From assembly GCA_937930535.1 (NCBI GenBank), contig CALGKJ010000030.1, forward strand, positions 1-63,001: a stretch of 63,001 nucleotides of DNA, given 5' to 3'. Source of the stretch: an uncultured Clostridia bacterium. GTDB lineage: Bacteria > Bacillota > Clostridia > Lutisporales > Lutisporaceae. Position 1 is the stretch's first letter; the number at the start of each line of letters is the position of its first letter. This document shows, piece after piece, positions 15,465-23,202 of this stretch. A program made the translations under genes and the position numbers. The notes under the pieces were generated by a model. It was given only the letters and a program-made list of their open reading frames with translations, did not search any database and was not told the origin of the DNA.

Positions 15465-16553
15465 ATGAAGATAGGTTTAGTTGGTCTTCCATTAGTAGGA
15501 AAAACAACATTTTTTAATTTGTTAACTCATGCAAAGGCTGAAACATCAAGCTTTGCAACTGGCAAGGTTTCATCAAACATCGGTTCTGCAAAAGTACCAG
15601 ACTATCGCATTGACTTTCTTGCTAAAATGTTTAACCCTAAAAAGACAACATATGCTCAAATGGACTTTACAGATGTACCGGGACTTGTAAGCGGCTCCAG
15701 CTCCGGTAAAGGGGTCGGAAACCAGTTTCTTGAGGATATGCGAAAGGTTGATGCTATAGTACATATAGTCAGAGCCTTCGAAAACTCAGAAGTAATGCAT
15801 GCAGATGGTTCTTTAAATCCAATGAGAGATATCGAAACTATCAATATGGAGCTGTTGTTTGCTGACCTTGGTATTATCGAAAATAGGATAACAAGAATAG
15901 AGACTGGCAAAAAAGTAACAAAGGAAAACCTTGCTGAGCTGGAGGTTCTGAAAAAATGCAGAGAGGGTCTTGAAAATGGGCTGCTTATTCATCAGATAGA
16001 GCTGTCAGAGGAAGAAAGAGAGCTTCTTAAAACCTTTAGCTTCTTATCCGAAAAGCCTATGATACTGGCTATAAATATTGATGAAAATTCTCTTAAATCT
16101 GGACAGTATCATCAAAAAGAACAGGTTCACTCCTATGCAAGTGAAAGAAATGTACCAATAATCGAAATCTGTGCTAGAGCAGAAGCTGAAATAAGCGAGC
16201 TTGAGGAAGAAGACAGATTGATGTTTATGGAAGAGCTAGGAATTTCCAAATCCGGAATAGATATACTTGCAGAAACAACCTATACATATTTAGGACTTAT
16301 ATCCTTTCTGACAGCAGGTGAGGATGAGGTTAGAGCATGGACAATTAAGAAGGGAACTGATGCAAGGAAAGCAGCAGGCAAAATACACTCTGATATTGAA
16401 AGAGGCTTTATAAGAGCAGAGGTTGTAAAGTTCAGAGATATCAACGAACTTGGCAGTATGGTCAAGGCTAAGGAAAAGGGACTATACAGACTGGAAGGTA
16501 AAGAATACATCGTAGAGGATGGGGACATTATTAATTTTAGATTTAATGTATAA
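15465..16553 (+). CDS. ychF: Redox-regulated ATPase/GTPase YchF (OBG family)
   Basis: This is a 362-residue P-loop protein. GLPLVGKTTFFN (residues 6-17) is the YchF Walker A, DVPGLV near 69 is the G3 motif, and NIDEN near 205 takes the place of the usual NKxD G4 motif, which is why YchF binds ATP as well as GTP. The C-terminus carries the TGS domain (VRAWTIKKGTDARKAAGKIH, then HSDIERGFIRAEVV). Length is normal for the family. YchF associates with ribosomes and acts in stress responses. The ribosome binding site is CGGAGG. It shares a perfect palindromic terminator with the convergent gene. Confidence 0.93.
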   Translation: MKIGLVGLPLVGKTTFFNLLTHAKAETSSFATGKVSSNIGSAKVPDYRIDFLAKMFNPKKTTYAQMDFTDVPGLVSGSSSGKGVGNQFLEDMRKVDAIVHIVRAFENSEVMHADGSLNPMRDIETINMELLFADLGIIENRITRIETGKKVTKENLAELEVLKKCREGLENGLLIHQIELSEEERELLKTFSFLSEKPMILAINIDENSLKSGQYHQKEQVHSYASERNVPIIEICARAEAEISELEEEDRLMFMEELGISKSGIDILAETTYTYLGLISFLTAGEDEVRAWTIKKGTDARKAAGKIHSDIERGFIRAEVVKFRDINELGSMVKAKEKGLYRLEGKEYIVEDGDIINFRFNV

Positions 16554-16598
16554 TATAAAGGGCTGTTGGCTTTCCCAACAGCCCTTTATATTATACAT
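16546..16598. terminator. Long palindromic bidirectional terminator
   Basis: The arms 16546-16569 and 16575-16598 are perfect complements over 24 bp with a 5-base loop. The stem contains the stop codons of both convergent genes (16551-16553 and 16591-16593). Confidence 0.9.
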
Positions 16599-18177
16599 AT
16601 TCTTCACGTGAGCCTCCAAAGCCGCATCGACAGGTAAGCAGGTGATTCCACGCATTACAATGACCTGATGCCATTATATTTTTCTTGATAAAATCATCAA
16701 CCACAGCATCATCCTCTTTACTATTCAATAACTCTCTAAGTTTTGCTTCATTCTTTATTTCTATTTTTAGCTCCTTTAGCACCTTAATAAAATTTTCTTT
16801 TACAGCCTCATCCTTTTCATTTTTTGCATATTTTAAATAATGCGAAACTAAATCTGACATACTAGGGTTATCTTCTCTGCTTAATAAAGCTTCACGCAGT
16901 TTTTTGTCCTTTTCAAAGCCTCTAGTATTTTGATTTAGTGCTACAAATAAAGCCGCTGTCTTATTATCAATATCCTTAATTTTATCATTTCCGATATAAT
17001 GCTCTACTCCCATTGAAATCAGATTACTAAAGGTTTTATTCTTAATTACATTCTCCATAAATGTATTTTTATCATCCCTGAAATTTGATGCTATCCCATC
17101 CTTATCTATAAGAAAGCGAGCACTATCAACAGAAATTTTATTATCCTTCAAGCAAGCTTTAATAAATGTCCTTACCTTTTCATTGTTTAAATTTTCATCG
17201 TCCATGGCTGAGGTTAGGATGTTATTAAATCTGCGCATTAAATCCCATGATTTTTTTTCGCCTCTTGCATATTTTGTGTTGTGATGAAATACTAAAAAAT
17301 CCATTAAATCTGGGTTGCTGCTATTTGCCTTAATAGCTACACCTTTTAAGTCCGGCATTTCAACCTTTTCTCCATTTAGATATTTACCAAGTGCTTTGTT
17401 TACTTTTGTGCTGAACTGATTCTTTATGTCTGCCACAAATATTTTTGCAAACTGTCTCATTTCTGGATCCTTATAGTTTTTAACCTTTTTTTCTGCATAA
17501 GCCTCTACTTCCTCAATGTGCTTTACTGACAGTTCATCTATCATAGAAGACAGCTTTTTGCTTTTACCATCAATTTTAGTTTTTCCCTCCGCAAGCTCTT
17601 TACTAATTGTACTCTTAAATGCTTCAACTTCTGGTATATCCATTCCCTTGGTTTTCAATACTTTGTTTATTAAATCTTCTTTTGTCAGTGCCCGCTCCTT
17701 TTTATCCTTATCCAAGACAGTAAAGCCTTTATCCTTTACTATTTTTTCAAATTCCTTATCATCAATATTGTTAATGGCTGCTCTTACAATATTATTAGCG
17801 TTTTCGTTGTTATTTCCTGGTAAATCAAATTGCACCCATCCAAAGCTGTAGCCGCTATATTTACTCTTTGCTCTCACCAGCTTGTATGCATTGTTTGCCT
17901 TGCCGCTAATTTCACTTTTTAATGTGGCATCAAAAACCAGCTTTTGATCCTTTGTACTCAATTTAGATCTTAAGCTATTGATTATTTCCTCATTTTGCTT
18001 ATTTGCCTTCTGTTTCTCATTTTCCTTAGCCTGTTTTTCTACTTGCTTATTAGTGCTTGCATTTTCTTTTTGGGGAGAGGGCTTTGGGGTATTCTTTTTA
18101 ACTGTTATTCCTGATGCTTTTCCTACAGTTTTTTTTACAGGCTTCCCCTCTTTTTTTTCTCCTTTTTTTACAGCCAT
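16591..18177 (-). CDS. Lysine-rich protein with lysozyme-like segment and C-terminal Cys/His motif, function unknown
   Basis: A 528-residue protein starting behind GGTGGG. Residues 1-65 are an unstructured Lys/Pro/Gln tail without a signal peptide. Residues 85-120 contain ISGKANNAYKLVRAKSKYSG and then YSFGWVQFDLPGN. A catalytic-type Glu followed by Gly-Tyr-Ser-x-Gly-x-x-Q-x-D recalls lysozyme-like muramidase domains of phage and effector proteins. The middle (150-480) is helical and highly charged. The end reads GHCNAWNHLLTCRCGFGG, a compact possible metal-binding knuckle. It could be an effector or toxin-like protein exported by an unconventional route, or an intracellular protein; no family is certain. 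Confidence 0.5.
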   Translation of the reverse strand: MAVKKGEKKEGKPVKKTVGKASGITVKKNTPKPSPQKENASTNKQVEKQAKENEKQKANKQNEEIINSLRSKLSTKDQKLVFDATLKSEISGKANNAYKLVRAKSKYSGYSFGWVQFDLPGNNNENANNIVRAAINNIDDKEFEKIVKDKGFTVLDKDKKERALTKEDLINKVLKTKGMDIPEVEAFKSTISKELAEGKTKIDGKSKKLSSMIDELSVKHIEEVEAYAEKKVKNYKDPEMRQFAKIFVADIKNQFSTKVNKALGKYLNGEKVEMPDLKGVAIKANSSNPDLMDFLVFHHNTKYARGEKKSWDLMRRFNNILTSAMDDENLNNEKVRTFIKACLKDNKISVDSARFLIDKDGIASNFRDDKNTFMENVIKNKTFSNLISMGVEHYIGNDKIKDIDNKTAALFVALNQNTRGFEKDKKLREALLSREDNPSMSDLVSHYLKYAKNEKDEAVKENFIKVLKELKIEIKNEAKLRELLNSKEDDAVVDDFIKKNIMASGHCNAWNHLLTCRCGFGGSREEYV

Positions 18178-18404
18178 TGTTTTCCCACCTTTCTAAAAGC
18201 CGAATATCACGCCATATTTATCAATCAACCCTGCACTATAATTTCAAAATTTCCAATGTAATATAATATAGGTATTGTATCATTTTTTTACTGTTTATAC
18301 AATATTTCCACTGAGTTTACAAGTTTTCTAAAGCCATGTTATACTCAGATTTTTACCTTAATCTAATATTAATCCTTGTAATTTCTATTTTTTCAAATAT
18401 ATCC

Positions 18405-18433
18405 TTGATAACATGTCCAAATTCGTATATTAT
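18405..18433 (+). promoter_or_regulatory. SigA-type promoter of the secreted hydrolase gene
   Basis: TTGATA (18405-18410) and TATTAT (18428-18433) are 17 bases apart. The end of the -10 is 22 bases before the TTG start, which leaves a very short leader around AAGGAGGTG. Confidence 0.55.
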
Positions 18434-18455
18434 AATTACATAAGGAGGTGATAGC

Positions 18456-19244
18456 TTGAAGAAGTTAAATAATTATCTGCGTTGCATGATATCTCTTACA
18501 ATAGTGCTCTCACTAATATGCTTTAGCGCAGTTACATCAACTGCTGGAAGTGCAGACTATACATATTACAATATGGGAGCTTTAAGCTCTTCTGAGCTTA
18601 CTTCTACTTATCTTTTAACCAAGGGTACAGTTATCGTGATGTACCCAGACAAGCAGACTGTTGTTACTGGAAGCGATGCTGAACAGCTAGTCATTGAAAA
18701 CAAAGTTGATGCAGTTGTCATTGCTGGTGTGGGAAGCAGTTCACAGGGTACTGCCGCTTTTGCAAAGCATGTTGCAAAGGCTATAAACAAGCCTGTAGCT
18801 GGTATTGTATCCGGTTATGGTGATGGAAGTATTTATACAGAAGGTACTCAGGGTTATTTTATCGGAAGAAGCTCTAATATAGCAGGTACTTACTATACAG
18901 AGCCAGCATCTGAAAAGTTAGCCAATCTTTATGAGTCAGGAGCAAGACCCACTAAGCTGATAGGTCACAGCAAAGGCAACATGGACGTTGCCAATGCATT
19001 ATACAAGCTTTATAATGCGGATAAAGGTGATTTATACTCAGGGGTTAATGTTATTACTTTTGGCTGTGGTGTATACGTTCCCACCGGAGTCGGCAGCCTA
19101 AGTCAATATTTAGGCAGTCTGGATACTCTTGGCAAAACTAATACTGTAAGCTATAATAATTTAACATGGGTATCAGGAAGATATCATACTACAAACCCTT
19201 ACTATGCATATACCTATATGCCAGTAGAAAACTATGTAAATTAG
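18456..19244 (+). CDS. Secreted alpha/beta-hydrolase-like protein (GHSKG nucleophile motif)
   Basis: A 262-residue protein with a TTG start 5 bases behind AAGGAGGTG. Residues 1-30 are a Sec signal peptide (basic start, hydrophobic core, then TSTAGSA). The mature part contains VDAVVIAGVGSSS and, at about 165-171, LIGHSKGN, the G-x-S-x-G nucleophile elbow of lipases and related hydrolases, followed by VNVITFGCGV. A C-terminal His (GRYHTTNP) could complete a triad. The substrate is unknown; small lipase or depolymerase activity outside the cell is plausible. It is monocistronic, with its own promoter and terminator. Confidence 0.65.
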   Translation: MKKLNNYLRCMISLTIVLSLICFSAVTSTAGSADYTYYNMGALSSSELTSTYLLTKGTVIVMYPDKQTVVTGSDAEQLVIENKVDAVVIAGVGSSSQGTAAFAKHVAKAINKPVAGIVSGYGDGSIYTEGTQGYFIGRSSNIAGTYYTEPASEKLANLYESGARPTKLIGHSKGNMDVANALYKLYNADKGDLYSGVNVITFGCGVYVPTGVGSLSQYLGSLDTLGKTNTVSYNNLTWVSGRYHTTNPYYAYTYMPVENYVN

Positions 19245-19264
19245 CTGACGGTCTAATATATTAT

Positions 19265-19291
19265 AAGGATATTGAGCTTATCAATATCCTT
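19265..19291 (+). terminator. Terminator after the secreted hydrolase gene
   Basis: An 11-bp perfect stem (AAGGATATTGA and complement, loop of 5) is followed by a T-run. Confidence 0.85.
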
Positions 19292-19416
19292 TTTTATGTT
19301 CACCTATAGATATTATCTATAGCCCTCTTAAAAGCTATATTTTTTTTCTATTTGAACTTTATGTTAATATGTTTTACATTAAGTAGGTATTTGAATATTT
19401 TTTAAGGGGGTACTTT

Positions 19417-19887
19417 ATGGATAAAATTTCTATTGTTGAAGCTGTGCGCAAACAAGCAGAAGGTTACTTTCAAAGAGGTGAATTCTTCTGTTCCGAAGCA
19501 GTTGTTCATACTATAAATGAGCTTTTAGGCTGGCCTTTTAGTGAGGATGTTGTTAAGCTTGCATCAGCTTTTCCCATCGGACTAGGCAAATCAGGCTGCT
19601 TATGCGGGGCTGTCAGCGGCGGGGCTGTAGCTTTGGGAATGGCTTACGGAAGAAAGCATGGTGAGCCCATGAACGAAAAGATGTTTCCCATCTCAGCAGC
19701 TTTGCATAATCATATAAAGGATGTTTATAAAAGCACCTGCTGCCGTGTTTTGGTAAAAGACTATGAGTTTGCAAGTCCTGAAAGAAAGGCTCATTGTGTA
19801 CAAATAACAGGCGAGGTTGCCGCATGGATAGCTGAGAGGCTGTTGGAAGATCCGCAAATCAAAGAAAAAATTATGGCAGGGAGATAA
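19417..19887 (+). CDS. C_GCAxxG_C_C family putative redox protein
   Basis: This 156-residue protein has the spaced Cys pattern of the C_GCAxxG_C_C family. FCSEAVVHTINE (Cys near 26) and GLGKSGCLCGAVSGGAVALG (Cys near 66 and 68, matching GCxxGAxxGG) are followed by STCCRVLVKDY and KAHCVQ. These proteins are thought to bind metal or do redox chemistry; the exact reaction is unknown. It starts behind AAGGGGG. The next gene, a TDT-type transporter, starts 9 bases after its stop, so the two form an operon. Confidence 0.85.
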   Translation: MDKISIVEAVRKQAEGYFQRGEFFCSEAVVHTINELLGWPFSEDVVKLASAFPIGLGKSGCLCGAVSGGAVALGMAYGRKHGEPMNEKMFPISAALHNHIKDVYKSTCCRVLVKDYEFASPERKAHCVQITGEVAAWIAERLLEDPQIKEKIMAGR

Positions 19888-19896
19888 GATCGAATT

Positions 19897-20856
19897 ATGA
19901 GTGATATTTTAAGAAAAATACCTATTCCAATGGCAGGACTGATGCTGGCACTTGCAAGTACAGGAAATCTTCTGTTATCCTATGGCAGTATGGTTAGAAA
20001 TTTATTTGGAATCATCTCAGCTATTTTATTTTTGCTATTGGCTATTAAGCTGATATATATACCAAAATCACTTAAGGAAGCCTTTGATAACCCTGTAACC
20101 GCCAGTGTAACACCCACATTCTCCATGGGCTTAATGATTTTGACTACCTATGTAAAACCTTATTTTCCTGCTGCGGCTTATGCTCTTTGGTGGGTTGGAT
20201 TTTGTATACATGCATTACTTATGCTTTGCTTTACAAAAAAATATATTTTCAGCTTTAATATAAAGAAGGTCTTTGCCAGCTACTTTGTAGTTTATGTTGG
20301 AATTGTGTGTGCAAGTATAACAGCACCTGCATTCGGATTAAACTCTTTGGGTCAGTTTGTTTTCTGGTTTGGATTTATCGCTTATCTGATACTATTACCT
20401 TTAGTTCTATATAGAATAATAGTAATAAAGGAAATACCCGAACCTGCTATACCTACTATTACGATATTAACAGCACCCTCCAGCCTTTGTCTTGCAGGTT
20501 ACTTGAATTCCTTTTCAGAAAAAAACATGAGCATTGTTGCTTTACTAAGCGTTATCTCAGTAATAATGCTGCTTTCAGTAATAATATATATACCAAAGAT
20601 GCTTAAGCTTAAATTTTATCCTAGTTATTCTGCATTTACTTTTCCCTTTGTAATTACTGCAATTGCAATGAAAGGAACAAATGCATTGATAATTAAAACT
20701 ATAGGTGAGATATCCTATCTTTGGTACTTTATAAAGCTTTTGGAAGCCTGGTCTGTAATTATAGGTTTATATGTATTGCTGCGATATATTATGTTTATTT
20801 TTACAAATACAGATAGCAGCTTAAATGCTGTAAATAAAAAAGCTGCAATAAATTAA
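19897..20856 (+). CDS. TDT-family (TehA/Mae1-like) membrane transporter
   Basis: A 319-residue integral membrane protein with about ten hydrophobic helices and very short loops. The start IPIPMAGLMLALASTGNLL and the segment FSMGLMILTTYVKPY match the TDT family, which transports dicarboxylates, tellurite, sulfite or C4 acids (TehA, Mae1, SLAC1). It lies 9 bases after the redox-protein gene, so transport and redox chemistry may be linked. Substrate cannot be told from sequence. The C-terminal tail is short and basic. Two consecutive terminators follow. Confidence 0.78.
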   Translation: MSDILRKIPIPMAGLMLALASTGNLLLSYGSMVRNLFGIISAILFLLLAIKLIYIPKSLKEAFDNPVTASVTPTFSMGLMILTTYVKPYFPAAAYALWWVGFCIHALLMLCFTKKYIFSFNIKKVFASYFVVYVGIVCASITAPAFGLNSLGQFVFWFGFIAYLILLPLVLYRIIVIKEIPEPAIPTITILTAPSSLCLAGYLNSFSEKNMSIVALLSVISVIMLLSVIIYIPKMLKLKFYPSYSAFTFPFVITAIAMKGTNALIIKTIGEISYLWYFIKLLEAWSVIIGLYVLLRYIMFIFTNTDSSLNAVNKKAAIN

Positions 20857-20907
20857 TGCTTGCAGCTTTTTCAAACAATTCTCCTGAGCTTTTCGGGAGA
20901 ATTGTTT
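20837..20907. terminator. Double terminator between convergent genes
   Basis: The first hairpin, AAAAAGCTGCAA (20837-20848) with its complement at 20860-20871, has the transporter stop codon in its loop. The second, AAACAATTCTCC (20873-20884) with its complement at 20896-20907, ends in six Ts. Together they separate the transporter from the convergent deacetylase gene. Confidence 0.85.
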
Positions 20908-20950
20908 TTTGCAGCTTTTATTTTACTAAGGCAAATGGCGTTTCACTCAG

Positions 20951-22363
20951 TTAATCTGCCTCCAGCATCCTCCATGCTGTACGATCCATAAAAATTGATT
21001 TCAGAGATGATCCAGCATTGATAAACAAATGTGTATAATATCCAATGTCCTGCTCATTTATTATAAAATGCATAATATTATTCTTTATCTTAAGCTTTAT
21101 AATATCTTCCCCTGACAATGTCTGCACAGCTTGAACACCTAGGTTCAATTTGTTTCGCTTTACCGGCAAATTATACTTTATAGTAGTTTCATCATTAATA
21201 AACATCAGATTTACTAAATAATCAGTATTTCTATCACATTTGCTATTTAGCTTGATAAATAAATGCAGGTTGTTTTGCTTTGAAACCTCAGCAAATATGC
21301 CCACAATGTCTGAGCCTTTATTAATCTCAAGATTTATAGTATCTCTTTTCGGATCCTGTATGACTAAATTATCTGCATCAGGCTCTATTTCATTATCATT
21401 TCTTTTATTGCGAATTAGCCTGCCATTTTCATATTCCCCGAACAATTCATTTTTTCTTTCAAAAGCAGACATCAATCTGCTTATTCTTTTTATCTGTGAA
21501 GTGTATTTGGACATGGCATCTGCCTTGTCTTCTATATCTTCATCAGACATTCCCATAGAAAACCATGTAGTTCCTGTATTTAATATAGAAAGCGGAGGCA
21601 CTAAAAACATATTTCTGTTTCTTGCAAGTGGTGTAGGCCAACCGCCCCTATGAACCAAATATGTCCACTCATGCTTAGGCTGATATTTTGAAACGGTTAT
21701 GGAATATTTTATAAATGCATTGATAGCCCAATGATCAGGATGTGTATCATTTGTATGAGGAAATATTATATGAGTGGGTTTAAAATCATCAATAACTTTA
21801 GTAATATCTGAATTCAAACATTCTCCTGAATATACAGAGTCGATATTATAGGTTAACTCATAAGGTGATTTATCCAACTTAGTATAATTACTAATATATG
21901 GTTTGTCACTTGACCAGTTGGCGAGCCATAATCTGGATATACCTCTGTCAGGATACCCAAGAAAAACCACGTGTTCTCTGTTAAGCCCGAGTCTCTCTAG
22001 TGCATTTATAGATTCAATTTGGCGTATGTTTCCATATCTAATATAGTCTGCTGGATTAGGATTGACTCTAAGACATTCTATGGCAACTGCTCTTTTAAAG
22101 CCGTCTCCATTAGTTACAATAACAACCTTAACTTGGGCTCCATTTTTCAGGCTCTTTTTTATTAAGTCCCCAGCTCCAATAATCTCGTCATCACTATGGG
22201 GAGCAAATACAAGCACTCTGGAATCCTCCATAGGCAGTTGAATTGTATCCATGGTTATTCTTACAAAGTAGTTTGAAATATATTCCCGTAGAAAGAAAGT
22301 GGCAATAAAGGTTACTAGAATAATCAAGATTATTAATAGAATTTTCTTTCTATTCAGTTTCAT
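20951..22363 (-). CDS. Membrane-anchored PIG-L (LmbE) family deacetylase
   Basis: I choose the ATG at 22363 because GGGGG lies 7 bases upstream; an in-frame ATG 8 codons earlier has no ribosome binding site. The protein has 470 residues. After a basic start there is one transmembrane helix (about 7-28), so the catalytic domain is probably outside. APHSDDEIIGAG (near 55) is the PIG-L zinc/catalytic motif and HTNDTHPDHWAI near 205 carries the second metal-binding His pair. The family removes acetyl groups from N-acetylglucosamine-type sugars. The last 130 residues form an extra domain of unknown type, probably a beta-sandwich. Confidence 0.83.
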   Translation of the reverse strand: MKLNRKKILLIILIILVTFIATFFLREYISNYFVRITMDTIQLPMEDSRVLVFAPHSDDEIIGAGDLIKKSLKNGAQVKVVIVTNGDGFKRAVAIECLRVNPNPADYIRYGNIRQIESINALERLGLNREHVVFLGYPDRGISRLWLANWSSDKPYISNYTKLDKSPYELTYNIDSVYSGECLNSDITKVIDDFKPTHIIFPHTNDTHPDHWAINAFIKYSITVSKYQPKHEWTYLVHRGGWPTPLARNRNMFLVPPLSILNTGTTWFSMGMSDEDIEDKADAMSKYTSQIKRISRLMSAFERKNELFGEYENGRLIRNKRNDNEIEPDADNLVIQDPKRDTINLEINKGSDIVGIFAEVSKQNNLHLFIKLNSKCDRNTDYLVNLMFINDETTIKYNLPVKRNKLNLGVQAVQTLSGEDIIKLKIKNNIMHFIINEQDIGYYTHLFINAGSSLKSIFMDRTAWRMLEAD

Positions 22364-22416
22364 AGAATTCCCCCAATACTTAAACATAGGTACTGTTTTT
22401 GATATAAATTACGTTT

Positions 22417-22535
22417 TATAGTTGCTAATCTATTAAGAGAAACAACTACAAAATAAATATATCCAGTTGTTTCTCACAAATAGATTAGCAACTCTTAACG
22501 AAAAGTATTTTGAGTTTTAGAGTTGCTTATCTATA
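22417..22535. repeat. Family B modular repeat with a third arm
   Basis: The element runs from TATAG to CTATA. H2 is GAGAAACAACT with AGTTGTTTCTC. The H3 arm AATAGATTAGCAACT (22479-22493) can pair perfectly with AGTTGCTAATCTATT upstream (22420-22434), enclosing H2, or with AGTTGCTTATCTAT downstream (22521-22534). CTA at 22531-22533 is the stop codon of the GNAT gene on the minus strand. The H2-H3 core is nearly identical to 37922-38025. Confidence 0.85.
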
Positions 22536-23184
22536 TAAAGCTTTTAGTAAATACAATGCTGGAATACCCATTACTGCCTTTCCATAATTTGTCCTCTTTC
22601 TGACTATGGATTGTATATCCTTTTTTAATATAAAAAGGTACTGCCTTAATATTTTTATTAGATGTTTTCAAATGAATTCCCTTTGAGGTTTTGCTTACTT
22701 GATTTTCGAAGGCATCTATCAGCTTTCCGCCAATGCCGCTTCTTTGATACTCAGGCAGAATATTAATATGCAAATGAGCAGGAAATTCATTATACAGCAT
22801 TTTTCGATTTTTATCAAGCTCTGCATTACGAAGGACATAATATATGGCTTTTAGGGATTCAGGATATTTCCACATTGTACATAATATAATTCTTAATATA
22901 ATTCTCCAGCCTTGCTTTAAAACAAAGCTTCTATTTTGTCTGCACGTATCAGAGGTACCTATTATATATCCAACTATTTCATTACTTCTGCTGTCTACAG
23001 CAACAAAGCAATTATGAGGCTCATGCCTGACGTAATATAAGCAGAAAATGTATCCAAAAAGAGTTATATCATTAAAGACATCAATACCAGTTAAATCTTC
23101 ACCCATATAACCTGTTTTATAGCATACCTTTAAGATACCTGCTTCGTCCTCCTTGGAGCATCTCCTAACGATTATATCACTCAT
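22531..23184 (-). CDS. GNAT family N-acetyltransferase
   Basis: A 217-residue protein. The acetyl-CoA pocket motif is LHINILPEYQRSGIGGKLID (near 130-150; Q/R-x-x-G-x-G/A), followed by the usual KAVPFYIKKGY strand-helix that ends GNAT domains. The N-terminus (IIVRRCSKEDEAGILKVCY) is the first strand and helix of the fold. The substrate cannot be inferred. The ribosome binding site is GGGAGG. It follows folC by 18 bases and may be its operon partner. Its stop codon lies inside the family B repeat at 22417-22535, so the last codons were probably set by the repeat. Confidence 0.88.
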   Translation of the reverse strand: MSDIIVRRCSKEDEAGILKVCYKTGYMGEDLTGIDVFNDITLFGYIFCLYYVRHEPHNCFVAVDSRSNEIVGYIIGTSDTCRQNRSFVLKQGWRIILRIILCTMWKYPESLKAIYYVLRNAELDKNRKMLYNEFPAHLHINILPEYQRSGIGGKLIDAFENQVSKTSKGIHLKTSNKNIKAVPFYIKKGYTIHSQKEDKLWKGSNGYSSIVFTKSFI

Positions 23185-23202
23185 GCTTAGCCTCCCTTTG
23201 TG

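Noticed and set aside
15656-15910. Open frame antisense to ychF
   Set aside because: It is a shadow of a conserved gene with Ser/Leu/Ile-rich low-complexity translation and no start signals.
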